The notes beneath the pieces were generated by a model. That model worked only from the letters and a program-made list of their open reading frames with translations, was not told the DNA's origin and did not search any database. This document shows positions 1 to 10,439 of a stretch of DNA of 64,000 bases, piece by piece. The position numbers and the translations under genes are program-made. Location: the NCBI GenBank assembly GCA_036802685.1, contig DAIRVS010000004.1, forward strand, positions 16,058-80,057. The letters are read 5' to 3'. Position 1 is the stretch's first letter, and each line of letters starts with the position of its first letter. The DNA comes from HGW-17 sp938004375. Lineage in GTDB: Bacteria; Myxococcota_A; Polyangia; HGW-17.

Positions 1-1610
1 CCAAGGCCTCGGTCTACAAGATCGACCTGACGTCGCGCAAGGCGACCGCTTGGTGGAGCGTCGAAGAGAAGCACGTGATGGCGATGCAGTTCGTGCCGAA
101 GAAGGGCCTGATCGTGGGCACCACCCCCGAGGCCCGCGTGTACCTGCTGCCCGAAGCCACCGGCGCCCCGGCCGCCACGCTGCTGTACGACTTCCCCGGC
201 AACGAGCTGCGCGACCTGGTCGTCCTGGGGGACGCCGTGTACGCGGCCGTCAACCAACTGCAGTACCGCAGCACCGGCCCGTCGCCGACGCAGCCGCTGA
301 AGACCGACCTGGGCGCCGGCGGCGGTCCCAAGGCCCCGATCACGGCCATGGAGCGCAAGGACCTGCCCACGCAGCAGGTGGTCTCCGGCACCGGCTCTTT
401 GTACATGCTCGGCGGCCGCGGGGAGATGGAGAAGGTCCTCGATCTCGCCAAGGGTTACTTCACCCAGCTCCAGCTCGAGGGTGACCGCGTCTACGCGGCC
501 GACGGCCACTCGGGCCGAATCTACCGCGTCGAGACGAAGTCCTTCTCGGCGGCCATCGTCCTCGAGGTCGAGGAGCGCCAGGTCCTGGGCTTTTGGCTCA
601 ACGGCGAGAAGGAGGGCTTCGTGGTGGCCGGCGACGGCGCCGCCGCCTACGCCCTGTCCCGCGACCGCGGCAAGGCGGTCACCTACACCAGCGCGGCCCT
701 TGACGCCGGCGTGCCCGCCTCCTTCGGCGCGCTGCACCTGTACGCCTCGGATTCGGCGGTGAAGGTCGAGACGCGCACGGGCACCACCGAGGAGCCCGAC
801 GACAAGCTCTGGAGCCCGTGGAAGCCCGTGTCCGGCGGCGTTCGCGCCCCCGACGGCGGCTTCGTCCACACCATCGGCTCCGCGCCGGCCCGCTTCTTCC
901 AGTTGCGCGTGACCTGGAACCCCGGCTCCGCCACGAAGATCGAGAAGATCCGCGTGTTCTACGCGCCCCTCAACCTGGCCCCCAAGCTGGCCGAGATCCG
1001 CGTGGGCGCCTCCCGCGGCGGCCCGGGCCCCTACGGTGATCCGGTCATCCCCGAGGTCGTCCCCGTCCGCTCAGGCGACGTCTCCATCTCCTGGCAGGTC
1101 GTGAACAACGACGGCGACGTGCTGGAGTATCGCCTGTGGGTGCGCAAGGTGGGCGAGAAGACCTGGCGCCCGCTCACGCCCAAGGCCCCCGTGACCGGCA
1201 CGTCCTTCACCTGGAAGGCCGCCGCCTTCGCCGACGGGCTGTACGAGGTCCGCGTGCTCGCCAGCGACGCCCCCGTGAACTCCCCGGGCACCGAGCTCAC
1301 CTCGGAGCTGGTCTCCAAGCCGTTCCTGGTGGACAACACCGCGCCGAAGATCAGCGCCCTGGTCATCAAGTCCCCGGCCGTGTCGTTCACCGCCGCGGAC
1401 GTGGCCTCCCGCCTGATCGGCGTGCAGGTGCGGATCGACGACGAGCCCTGGAAGCCCGTGCTGCCGGTGGACCGCATCCTCGACTCCCTCTCGGAGAAGT
1501 TCCAGTTCACCCTGCCGGCCACCCTCGAGAAGGGCGTCCACCTGCTGCAGATCCGCGTCGCGGACGAGGCGGGCAACGTCCACGTCATGAGTCAGGAATT
1601 TACTTTTTAA
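1..1610 (+). CDS. Beta-propeller-like protein with C-terminal Ig/FnIII-like region (5' truncated)
   Basis: The frame is open from the first bases (reading from base 3), so the true start lies outside the window; a GTG/ATG pair at 75-80 is internal. The visible part is about 535 residues. The N-terminal half has short beta-rich blocks with repeated 'V-x-A-G-D-x-A-x-Y' type turns, as in WD40 or YVTN-like propellers. Around residues 350-450 of the visible part is a fibronectin-III/Ig-like stretch (EYRLWVRK, GLYEVRVLASD), then a final beta domain ending in a sensor-like 'HLLQIRVADEAGNVH' strand pair. Such propeller plus Ig proteins are usually exported, but the signal peptide would be upstream of the window. 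No enzyme motif is visible. uvrC follows 12 bases later on the same strand. Confidence 0.6.
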   Translation, partial: KASVYKIDLTSRKATAWWSVEEKHVMAMQFVPKKGLIVGTTPEARVYLLPEATGAPAATLLYDFPGNELRDLVVLGDAVYAAVNQLQYRSTGPSPTQPLKTDLGAGGGPKAPITAMERKDLPTQQVVSGTGSLYMLGGRGEMEKVLDLAKGYFTQLQLEGDRVYAADGHSGRIYRVETKSFSAAIVLEVEERQVLGFWLNGEKEGFVVAGDGAAAYALSRDRGKAVTYTSAALDAGVPASFGALHLYASDSAVKVETRTGTTEEPDDKLWSPWKPVSGGVRAPDGGFVHTIGSAPARFFQLRVTWNPGSATKIEKIRVFYAPLNLAPKLAEIRVGASRGGPGPYGDPVIPEVVPVRSGDVSISWQVVNNDGDVLEYRLWVRKVGEKTWRPLTPKAPVTGTSFTWKAAAFADGLYEVRVLASDAPVNSPGTELTSELVSKPFLVDNTAPKISALVIKSPAVSFTAADVASRLIGVQVRIDDEPWKPVLPVDRILDSLSEKFQFTLPATLEKGVHLLQIRVADEAGNVHVMSQEFTF

Positions 1611-1622
1611 TTAATTAAAAAC

Positions 1623-3479
1623 ATGGACCTGCGCGACCCCGCCGCCCGGGAGACTCTCCTCGCCAGCCTGCCCCACGCCCCCGGCGTGTACGTCATGCGC
1701 AACGCCGCCGCCCAGGTGCTCTACGTGGGCAAGGCCAACGACCTCTTCTCGCGGGTCCACTCGTATTTCCGGGCCTCCGGGGATACCCGGCACTTCGTGT
1801 CGCGCCTGCCCGACGAGCTCGCCGACCTGGAGGTGTGGGTCACCCAGAGCGAGCGCGAGGCGCTCCTGCTCGAGAACAACCTCATCAAGGAGTTGAAGCC
1901 GCGCTACAACGTGCGCCTGCGCGACGACAAGAGCTACCTGATGATCCGCGTGCACCTTCTGCACCCGTGGCCGCGCTTCGAGACGGCCCGCGGTCTTCCG
2001 CAGGAGGACGGGGCGCGGTGGTTCGGGCCCTACCACGCAGCCTCGGCCGTGCACTTTTTCCTGTCGTTCATCGGCCGGTACTTCCGGTTCCGCACGTGCT
2101 CGGACGCGGCGTTCGCCTCCCGGAAGAAGCCCTGCCTGCAGTACCACATGGGGCGCTGCGAGGCCCCCTGCTGCCGCGAGGTCGACGCGGCGGCCTACCG
2201 GCGCCGGGTGGAGAAGGCGCTCCTGTACCTCGAGGGGAGCTTCGAGCGCCTGATCCGCGACGTCCGCCGGGAGATGAAGCAGGCGGCCGCGGACCTGGAG
2301 TTCGAGAAGGCCGCCGGGCTGCGGGACCTGCTGTTCGCGCTCGAGAAGTGCGCCCAGCCCCAGCGCGTGGTGACCGCGGACCTGACGCCCGTGGACGCGG
2401 TGGGCTTCGTGCGGGAGGGGGGCCGGCTGTCCCTGGTGGTGCTCGAGGTCCGCGCCGGCCAGCTCGGGGTGCACCGCCAATTGGTCGTGGACGCGCCCGG
2501 GGAGCTGGACGCCGGCGAGATCCTCTCTTCCTTCCTGTTCCAGCACTATGCCTCCCGGACCGAGCTCCCGGACCGCGTGCTGGTGCCGTTTGCCCCGGAC
2601 GCGGCGGCGGCGCTGGGGGCCCAGCTCTCGGAGACGGCCGGCCGGCCGGTGGTCCTCGTGGACGGTTCGGCCAATCAGGCGGGGAAGGACTCCGCCGAAG
2701 GGAAGTTGCTGCACCTGGCCGAGGTCAACGCCCGTCACCGCCTGACGCTCCAGGCCGAGCTCGAGGTGGACGCCGACCTGGGCCGCCTGGCCGTCCGTCT
2801 GCACCTGCCGGGGGTCCCGCGGCGCATGGAGTGCTACGACGTCTCCCACACCCAGGGGCGGGACACGGCGGCCTCGATGGTGGTCTTCGTCGACGGGCGC
2901 CCTGCGCCCAGGGCCTATCGCCAGTTCCACGTGCGCGACGTCGCCCCCGGGGACGACTACGGCGCCCTGCGCGAGGTCCTGGCCCGCCGGGTGGCGCGCG
3001 CGGGGGAGGAGGGCTGGGAGCTGCCGGACCTGATGGTCATCGACGGCGGCCGCGGCCAGTTGCGCGCGGTGACCGGGATCCTGGAGCAGGCCGCCGCCGC
3101 CGCCGGGCTGTCCCTCGAGCGGCTGCGCGTGGTGTCCCTGGCCAAGCAGCACGACGTCGACGGTCCCCCCGAGCGGGTGTTCCTGGCCGGCCAGAAGGAT
3201 CCCCTCCCGATCACCCCCGCCGCCCGGGAGCTGCGCCTGCTGATCCGCCTGCGGGACGAGGCCCACCGCTTCGCCAACCGGGCCCGCGTGAAGCGCCAGG
3301 AGAAGGTCTTCTCGTCGAAGCTCTCCGAGGTGCCCGGCCTGGGCCCGAAGCGCGTCACCGCCCTTTTGCGCGCCTTCGGCAGCGTGGAGCGCGTGCGGAC
3401 CGCCGACCCGGCCGAGTTGGCGAAGGCCGGCCGCTTCAGCCTCGGGCTCGCGCAGAAGATCCTGGAGTTTCTGAATTGA
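1623..3479 (+). CDS. uvrC: Excinuclease ABC subunit C
   Basis: UvrC makes the dual incisions around DNA lesions after UvrAB loading. The 618-aa product has an N-terminal GIY-YIG nuclease domain (GVYVMRN...VLYVGKA, residues 21-37) and a four-Cys cluster at C159, C171, C179 and C183 with the 12/8/4 spacing of the iron-sulfur site known in E. coli UvrC. A UVR motif (DLEFEKAAGLRDLL) follows near residue 225, then the RNase H-like endonuclease domain (ECYDVSHTQG, MVIDGGRGQL). A C-terminal helix-hairpin-helix pair (VPGLGPKRVTALLRAFGSVE) completes the family layout. The length is typical. ATG follows an AT-rich spacer 12 bases after the previous gene. Confidence 0.97.
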   Translation: MDLRDPAARETLLASLPHAPGVYVMRNAAAQVLYVGKANDLFSRVHSYFRASGDTRHFVSRLPDELADLEVWVTQSEREALLLENNLIKELKPRYNVRLRDDKSYLMIRVHLLHPWPRFETARGLPQEDGARWFGPYHAASAVHFFLSFIGRYFRFRTCSDAAFASRKKPCLQYHMGRCEAPCCREVDAAAYRRRVEKALLYLEGSFERLIRDVRREMKQAAADLEFEKAAGLRDLLFALEKCAQPQRVVTADLTPVDAVGFVREGGRLSLVVLEVRAGQLGVHRQLVVDAPGELDAGEILSSFLFQHYASRTELPDRVLVPFAPDAAAALGAQLSETAGRPVVLVDGSANQAGKDSAEGKLLHLAEVNARHRLTLQAELEVDADLGRLAVRLHLPGVPRRMECYDVSHTQGRDTAASMVVFVDGRPAPRAYRQFHVRDVAPGDDYGALREVLARRVARAGEEGWELPDLMVIDGGRGQLRAVTGILEQAAAAAGLSLERLRVVSLAKQHDVDGPPERVFLAGQKDPLPITPAARELRLLIRLRDEAHRFANRARVKRQEKVFSSKLSEVPGLGPKRVTALLRAFGSVERVRTADPAELAKAGRFSLGLAQKILEFLN

Positions 3480-3485
3480 GTGTAG

Positions 3486-3568
3486 TGCGAGGAAGGGGAC
3501 TCGAACCCCTACAGACAGCGTCCACTAGCACCTCAAGCTAGCGCGTCTACCAATTCCGCCATCCTCGC
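3486..3568 (-). tRNA. tRNA-Leu (GAG)
   Basis: Read on the minus strand, the 7-bp acceptor GCGAGGA pairs with TCCTCGC, followed by discriminator A. The anticodon stem CTAGC/GCTAG holds loop TTGAGGT (anticodon GAG). There is a long variable arm, as expected of a class II leucine tRNA, and a GTTCGAGTC T-loop region. CCA is not encoded. It lies directly against the end of uvrC in convergent orientation. Confidence 0.97.
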
Positions 3569-3708
3569 GGGCCCGCGGCGCTGTGCACCGGGGGGCGTGC
3601 ATGATCTAATGAGGTTTCGGGAGATTGTCAATCGGAAAATGCCGGGTTGATTCCTTGACCCCGGTTGGGGCATAATGCGCGCGAACTTTTTCCCGGAGGC
3701 CCCGCCCG

Positions 3709-4032
3709 ATGTCGACCTTCGAACCCGTCGTGGTCCTGATGACGACCCCCGATCCCGCCTGTGCCGAGGCCATCGCCGACCGGTTGCTGGCGCTGAAGTT
3801 GTGCGCCTGCGTCAACGTGGTGCCGGCTGTGCAGTCCCAGTTCTTCTGGCAGGGGGCCTTCCAGACCGCGGCGGAGTCCCTGTGCGTCATCAAGACCGGG
3901 CGCCACCTGCTGCCCCAGCTCGAGCAGGCGGTGCGGTCCATGCACCCGTACCAGGTGCCCGAGCTCATCGCGCTGCCCGTGGTCTGGGGCAACGCCGACT
4001 TCGTGGCCTGGGTCGAGAGCGCCGTGTCATAG
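3709..4032 (+). CDS. cutA: CutA1-family divalent cation tolerance protein
   Basis: This 107-aa product matches the small trimeric CutA1 fold in length and in its hallmark HPYQVPE-x-IALPV segment (residues 82-93). It also has the early 'LKLCACVNVVP' strand (residues 28-38) that precedes the metal-binding region in the family. CutA proteins are linked to copper and divalent cation tolerance, although the exact biochemical role is unsettled. ATG at 3709 follows a GGAGG-type ribosome site (3696-3700). The AGCS transporter gene starts 19 bases after the stop, so the two are probably co-transcribed. Confidence 0.93.
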   Translation: MSTFEPVVVLMTTPDPACAEAIADRLLALKLCACVNVVPAVQSQFFWQGAFQTAAESLCVIKTGRHLLPQLEQAVRSMHPYQVPELIALPVVWGNADFVAWVESAVS

Positions 4033-4051
4033 GACCGGGAACGGAGCGGGC

Positions 4052-5461
4052 ATGCACGCCTTCGAGCGATTCATCCACTACTACAACGACACCGTCGGTC
4101 CCACGATTCTGCTGGCCCTGCTGATCCCGGTGGGCATCCTCTTCACCGTGCTGCTCAAGGCGATCCAGTTCCGCAAGTTCGGTCTGGCGGTGCAGGTGGT
4201 GTCGGGGAAGTTCCACCAGCCCGGGGAGCCCGGCGACATCACGCACTTCCAGGCGCTGTCGGCGGCCCTCTCGGCCACCGTCGGCATCGGCAACATCGCG
4301 GGCGTGGCCACGGCCATCGCCTGGGGCGGCCCCGGCGCGGCGTTCTGGATCTGGATGACCGGCTTTCTGGGCATGGCGCTCAAGTACGCCGAGTGCACGC
4401 TGGCACTGCACTACCGCGAGACCGACTCCGCCGGGATGGTCGCCGGCGGCCCGATGTATTACATCAAGAAGGGGCTGGGCCCGCGCCTGGGCCGCGCGGC
4501 CACGGTCCTGGCCGTGATGTTCGCCGTCGGGACGGTGATCTGCTCGTTCGGCACCGGCAACATGCCCCAGTCCAACTCCATGGCCCAGGCCCTCGACGGC
4601 GCCTACGGGATCCCCACCTGGGCCTCGGGGCTGGTCATTGCCGCGCTGGTCTTTCTGGTCATCGTGGGCGGCATCCGCCGCATCGGCGCGGTGGCCTCGA
4701 AGCTGGTGCCCTTGATGGCCGCGTTCTACATCCTGGGCGGCGTGGCCGTGCTGCTGGTCAACCACGACCGGGTCGGCCCCGCCTTCGCGCTGATCTTCCG
4801 CGACGCCTTCACCGGCGAGGCCGCGCTCAAGGGCGGCTTCATCGCCGCCGTGATCTGGGGCATCAAGCGCGGGCTCTACTCCAACGAGGCCGGGCAGGGC
4901 AGCGCGCCCATCGCCCACGCCGCCGCGCAGACCCCGTACGCCGTGCGCGAGGGCCTGGTCTCCATGCTCGAGCCGTTCATCGACACCGTGCTGATCTGCA
5001 CGCTCACCTCCCTGGTCATCGTGGTCGGCGGGCTGAACGTCCCGGACGCCACGGGTTTGAAGCCGGTCCTCGACGGCGCGGTGCTCACCACGCGGTCGTT
5101 CGAGAGCGGGCTCGACCCCGTGGGGCTGGGGTGGCTCGGCACGCAGGTGGTGGCCATCTCCACCGTGCTGTTCGCGCTCTCCACGGCCATCTCGTGGTCC
5201 TACTACGGCGACCGCGCGGTGACCTTCCTGTTCGATCACCCGCGGGCCGTGCTGGCCTACCGCATCGTGTTCTCCGTCGTCATCTTCGTGGGCGCCGTGC
5301 AGTCGATGAAGCTCGTGTGGGGCTTCGCGGACATGGCCATCACGTTCATGGCCTTGCCGAACCTGCTCGCCCTGTGTATGCTCGCGCCCAAGGTGCTGTC
5401 CCTCACCCGGCAGTACTTCGAGGAGCACGCGCGGCTCGTCGCGCGGCCGCCGGAGGCCTAA
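4052..5461 (+). CDS. Sodium:alanine/glycine symporter, AGCS family
   Basis: A 469-aa integral membrane protein with about ten hydrophobic helices. AGCS carriers take up alanine or glycine with sodium across the inner membrane. The family signature is clear: SATVGIGNIAGVATAIAWGG (residues 71-90) in the unwound substrate-binding helix, followed by 'GPGAAFWIWMTGFLGMALKYAE'-type sequence, and later 'GIKRGLYSNEAGQGSAPIAHAAA' spanning roughly residues 270-292, another conserved AGCS block. Exact substrate choice cannot be read from sequence. The start ATG lies 19 bases downstream of cutA. Confidence 0.93.
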   Translation: MHAFERFIHYYNDTVGPTILLALLIPVGILFTVLLKAIQFRKFGLAVQVVSGKFHQPGEPGDITHFQALSAALSATVGIGNIAGVATAIAWGGPGAAFWIWMTGFLGMALKYAECTLALHYRETDSAGMVAGGPMYYIKKGLGPRLGRAATVLAVMFAVGTVICSFGTGNMPQSNSMAQALDGAYGIPTWASGLVIAALVFLVIVGGIRRIGAVASKLVPLMAAFYILGGVAVLLVNHDRVGPAFALIFRDAFTGEAALKGGFIAAVIWGIKRGLYSNEAGQGSAPIAHAAAQTPYAVREGLVSMLEPFIDTVLICTLTSLVIVVGGLNVPDATGLKPVLDGAVLTTRSFESGLDPVGLGWLGTQVVAISTVLFALSTAISWSYYGDRAVTFLFDHPRAVLAYRIVFSVVIFVGAVQSMKLVWGFADMAITFMALPNLLALCMLAPKVLSLTRQYFEEHARLVARPPEA

Positions 5462-5482
5462 CCCCTTTTCCCAGGAGCCCTC

Positions 5483-7423
<1,941 letters not shown>

Positions 7424-7447
7424 TCCACCTCAGAAAGGAAAGTACCC

Positions 7448-7927
7448 ATGAAACAGGCTGTCATCTCCACCAACTTCGGCGACATCGTGCTGGAGTTCTT
7501 CCCCGACAAGGCCCCCAACCACGTGGCCAACTTCCTCAAGCTCGCCGAGAGCGGCTTCTACGACGGCACCATCTTCCACCGCGTGATCCCGGGCTTCATG
7601 ATCCAGGGCGGCTGCCCCAACTCCAAGCCCAACGCCCGTGGCGTCCCCGGCACCGGCGGCCCCGGCTGGAACGTCAAGGCCGAGTTCAACGACGTCAGCC
7701 ACGTGCGCGGCATCCTCTCCATGGCGCGCTCGTCGGATCCCGACAGCGCGGGCTCCCAGTTCTTCATCTGCCACGCCGACTCCAAGTTCCTCAACGGGCA
7801 GTACACCGTGTTCGGCAAGGTCGTCTCCGGCATGGAGGTCGTGGACCAGATCGCCGAGCTCGACCGCAACTCCAAGGACATGCCCCGCGAGCGCGTGGAG
7901 ATGAAGGTCACCGTCCGGGGGAGCTGA
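7448..7927 (+). CDS. ppiB: Peptidyl-prolyl cis-trans isomerase, cyclophilin type
   Basis: A 159-aa single-domain cyclophilin that catalyses proline isomerisation. The active-site block FHRVIPGFMIQGG (residues 39-51) includes the catalytic Arg, and SQFFICHADSKFLNGQYTVFG (about residues 98-118) is the second conserved region. There is no signal peptide, so a cytoplasmic PpiB-type role fits best. A strong GAAAGGAAA ribosome site precedes the ATG. The stop is separated from the rnhA GTG start by a single base, which suggests coupled translation. Confidence 0.95.
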   Translation: MKQAVISTNFGDIVLEFFPDKAPNHVANFLKLAESGFYDGTIFHRVIPGFMIQGGCPNSKPNARGVPGTGGPGWNVKAEFNDVSHVRGILSMARSSDPDSAGSQFFICHADSKFLNGQYTVFGKVVSGMEVVDQIAELDRNSKDMPRERVEMKVTVRGS

Positions 7928-7928
7928 C

Positions 7929-8372
7929 GTGCCCCCGATCTCCGATCCCATCATCGTTTTCACCGACGGCGCCTGCTCGGGGAACCCCGGCCCCGGCGGC
8001 TACGGCGTCGTGCTGCGCGCGGGCGGCAACCAGCGCACCATCTCGGGCTGGCTCGGCGACGCCTGCACCAACAACATCGCCGAGCTCACCGCCATCCTGC
8101 GCGCCCTCGAGGCCATCCGCGATCCGTCGCGCCCCGTCCACCTCTACAGCGACTCCGCCTACGCCCTGGGCCTGCTCACCCAGAACTGGAAGGCCAAGGC
8201 CAACACCGAGCTGGTGGCCGAACTGAGGCGCAAGGTCCGGGAGTTCCCCCGCCTGAAGCTCATCAAGATCGAGGGTCACGCCGGCCATGAGGGCAATGAG
8301 CTCGCCGATCGCCTGGCCCGCGCCGCCATCGTCGCCCGCGCCACCACAGACGAATATCAAAAAATGGGCTGA
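7929..8372 (+). CDS. rnhA: Ribonuclease HI
   Basis: RNase HI cleaves the RNA strand of RNA-DNA hybrids. The 147-aa product has the catalytic carboxylates in their usual contexts: FTDGACSGNPGPGGYG (first Asp), NNIAELTAI (Glu), YSDSAYAL (second Asp) and GNELADRLA (final Asp). The start is GTG at 7929, one base after the cyclophilin stop. Downstream lies a 270-base gap with palindromes and a sigma-54-type promoter, so this is probably the last gene of the group starting at cutA. Confidence 0.96.
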   Translation: MPPISDPIIVFTDGACSGNPGPGGYGVVLRAGGNQRTISGWLGDACTNNIAELTAILRALEAIRDPSRPVHLYSDSAYALGLLTQNWKAKANTELVAELRRKVREFPRLKLIKIEGHAGHEGNELADRLARAAIVARATTDEYQKMG

Positions 8373-8377
8373 CCAAT

Positions 8378-8427
8378 CTGACACCCGGGTGTCAGAGATT
8401 TGACACTTTTCCTGACGGATTCCGTCA
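8378..8427. promoter_or_regulatory. Clustered palindromes, candidate upstream activator sites
   Basis: There is a perfect 18-bp palindrome (CTGACACCCGGGTGTCAG, 8378-8395), a lone TGACAC half-site (8401-8406) and a second palindrome TGACGGA-T-TCCGTCA (8413-8427). All share a TGAC edge. They lie about 155-205 bases before the predicted start of transcription of the sigma-54-type promoter at 8556, the distance at which enhancer-binding activators of sigma-54 usually sit. The first palindrome could alternatively be a terminator stem for rnhA, but no T-run follows. Confidence 0.45.
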
Positions 8428-8555
8428 ATCGCGAAGGTTTTCACGACTTGGTGATCGGTTGCGCACGGGTGCAACTGTTTTTCCTTCAGGTTGTACAAGG
8501 TTTTTTTTGTGAATTTCATGAGAAAATAAAGTATTGGGTGATGGCGAAGCGGATC

Positions 8556-8571
8556 TGGCACGGGTGATGCA
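8556..8571 (+). promoter_or_regulatory. Sigma-54-type (-24/-12) promoter
   Basis: TGGCACGGGTGATGCA has the invariant GG (8557-8558) and GC (8569-8570) separated by exactly ten bases, and differs from the TGGCAC-N5-TTGCA consensus at one position. Transcription would start near 8582, about 60 bases before the ATG of the aminotransferase gene at 8643. Confidence 0.6.
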
Positions 8572-8642
8572 GCACTGGGCGCCAAGTCCGGCGGACGGGG
8601 AAAGTCCTCCCGGCCTTGGCTTCCGCACGAAAGGAACCGCTC

Positions 8643-9854
8643 ATGGAGAACCTGAAGAACAGCGCGCGCGTGTTGAACTACATCAAGGGCATCCTGAACT
8701 ACAAGGAGACCCCGGGCTACGTGCTGCTGAACCCCGGTCCCGTGCTGACCACCCCGCGGGTGAAGGCCGCCCTCGTGCACCACGACACCTGCCACCGCGA
8801 CGCCGACTTCGCCGTGATGGTTCGCTCGCTGCGCGCCAAACTGAAGAAGGTGTTCCGCGGCGACGAGCGCCACGAGGTCGTGCTGATCACGGGCTCGGGC
8901 ACCTCGGGCATCGAGGCGACCATCTCCTCCACCATCCCCGAGGACAAGAAGATCCTGGTGCTGATCAACGGCGCCTTCGGCGAGCGCTACCGCGAGGTGG
9001 CCCAGGTGCACCGGCTGAACCTCGAGGTGCTGGACTTCGGCTGGTGCAACCCCATGGACGTGGCCGCCGTCGAGGCGAAGCTGGCCGCCGACCCCGAGAT
9101 CTGCGCGGTGATGATGGCCCACCACGAGACCTCCGTGGGCCTGATCAACCCCATCGGCGAGATCGGCGCGCTGTGCCGCCGCCACGACCGCCTGCTGCTG
9201 GTCGACGCGGTGTCTTCCCTGGGCGCCGAGGACCTCGACGTGGTGCGCGACAACATCGACATCTGCCTGAGCTCGGCGAACAAGGCCATGCAGGCCATCG
9301 CCGGCGTCGCCTTCGTGTGCGTCAACGACCGCGCCTGGAAGGTCATCGACAAGGTCCGCCCCCGCGTGTACTACCTGGACCTCAAGCGCTACCGCAAGTA
9401 CGCCATCGAGGAGGAGCTCACCCCGTTCACCCCCGCGGTCAACGGCTTCTTCGCCCTGGACGCGGCCGTGGACGAGCTGCTCGAGGACGGCGTCGAGAGC
9501 CGCTGGGAGCTCTACCGGGCCCGCAACACCTTCCTGCGCGAGGCCTTCGCCGGCATGGGCCTGAAGCTCCTCGACGTGAAGGGCCAACGCTCCTCGTCCC
9601 TCACCATCGTCGAGGTGCCCGAGTACATCTCCTTCGCCGAGCTCTACGAGCGCATGAAGGGCTACGGGTTCATCATCTACGGGTGCAAGGGCGTCCTCTC
9701 GGACCGCTACTTCCAGATCGCCAACATGGGCGACCTCAACGACGAGATGCTCCAGAGCTTCGTCAACACGCTGCAGTTCGTGCTCTTCCGCGCCCGCCGC
9801 GAGGCCGGCCAGGTCATGGCCGGCGACCTCGACGCCGTCGCCGTTGACGCCTAG
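8643..9854 (+). CDS. Class V PLP aminotransferase, PhnW/alanine-glyoxylate type
   Basis: A 403-aa fold-type I PLP enzyme. The N-terminal LLNPGPVLTTPRVKAAL segment followed by 'DTCHRD' (residues 48-53) resembles 2-aminoethylphosphonate:pyruvate aminotransferases and related alanine-glyoxylate enzymes. GSGTSGIEA (84-92) is the phosphate-binding turn, D188 in LLLVDAVSS should contact the pyridine nitrogen, and K214 in SSANKAMQ is the likely Schiff-base lysine. No phosphonatase or phosphonate transporter gene is nearby, so the true substrate is uncertain. ATG 8643 is chosen over a TTG at 8616 because AAAGGAA lies just upstream. Control by a sigma-54 promoter is likely. Confidence 0.85.
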   Translation: MENLKNSARVLNYIKGILNYKETPGYVLLNPGPVLTTPRVKAALVHHDTCHRDADFAVMVRSLRAKLKKVFRGDERHEVVLITGSGTSGIEATISSTIPEDKKILVLINGAFGERYREVAQVHRLNLEVLDFGWCNPMDVAAVEAKLAADPEICAVMMAHHETSVGLINPIGEIGALCRRHDRLLLVDAVSSLGAEDLDVVRDNIDICLSSANKAMQAIAGVAFVCVNDRAWKVIDKVRPRVYYLDLKRYRKYAIEEELTPFTPAVNGFFALDAAVDELLEDGVESRWELYRARNTFLREAFAGMGLKLLDVKGQRSSSLTIVEVPEYISFAELYERMKGYGFIIYGCKGVLSDRYFQIANMGDLNDEMLQSFVNTLQFVLFRARREAGQVMAGDLDAVAVDA

Positions 9855-9902
9855 CAGCCCGCACAGCTTGACGCCCACGCCTGATTCGCCTACCGTGGCC
9901 CC

Positions 9903-10418
9903 ATGGGCCCCCGCCTTCTCCTATCGCGCCTGATCTTCACGGGAATGCTCGCCGTGGCGCTCGCCGCCGCCTGTCCGGCCGGCGCCCAGGTGCGCCCCGG
10001 GCCGGTCACCATCAAGGCGGCCAAACTGCGGGTGCCCTTCCCCCGGAACTGGCTGTCGGCCGAGCCCAACGCCTACCTGCCCCAGAGCGTGCACTGGTAC
10101 CACCCGGCCGGCGCCCGCATCGTGATCACGGCGACCCCGAAGAAACCGGCCGACACGCTGGCCACCTGGACCGAGGCCGTGAAGAAGATCGCCGCCGCCC
10201 GCAAGCTCACCCTCGACGCGCCCAAGCCGACGAAGGTCGCGGGCGCCGACGCCGTGCGCCTCACCGCCCGCACGCGCACCCACCAGGTCGAGTTCCTGTT
10301 CTTCTTCCTGAACGACCAGTTCGTGCTGGTGAACTTCACCTGCGAGGCGAAGACGCCCGGGACCTGCGTGGTCGCCCCCGATTACGAGCGCATGGTGTCC
10401 GGCCTCGAGCCGCTGTGA
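9903..10418 (+). CDS. Exported protein of unknown function (DcrB/PsbP-like size)
   Basis: A 171-aa product with an N-terminal signal peptide (LIFTGMLAVALAAACPAGAQ, cleavage likely near residue 29, AQV). The mature part is one small alpha/beta domain of about 140 residues with alternating strands and a Pro-Lys-rich middle. The size and layout recall DcrB/PsbP-like periplasmic domains, but no diagnostic motif is visible, so the function is not assigned. It starts 49 bases after the aminotransferase and is followed 22 bases later by a lipoprotein gene, suggesting co-transcription. Confidence 0.7.
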   Translation: MGPRLLLSRLIFTGMLAVALAAACPAGAQVRPGPVTIKAAKLRVPFPRNWLSAEPNAYLPQSVHWYHPAGARIVITATPKKPADTLATWTEAVKKIAAARKLTLDAPKPTKVAGADAVRLTARTRTHQVEFLFFFLNDQFVLVNFTCEAKTPGTCVVAPDYERMVSGLEPL

Positions 10419-10439
10419 CAACTTCCCAGGAGTTTGCTC

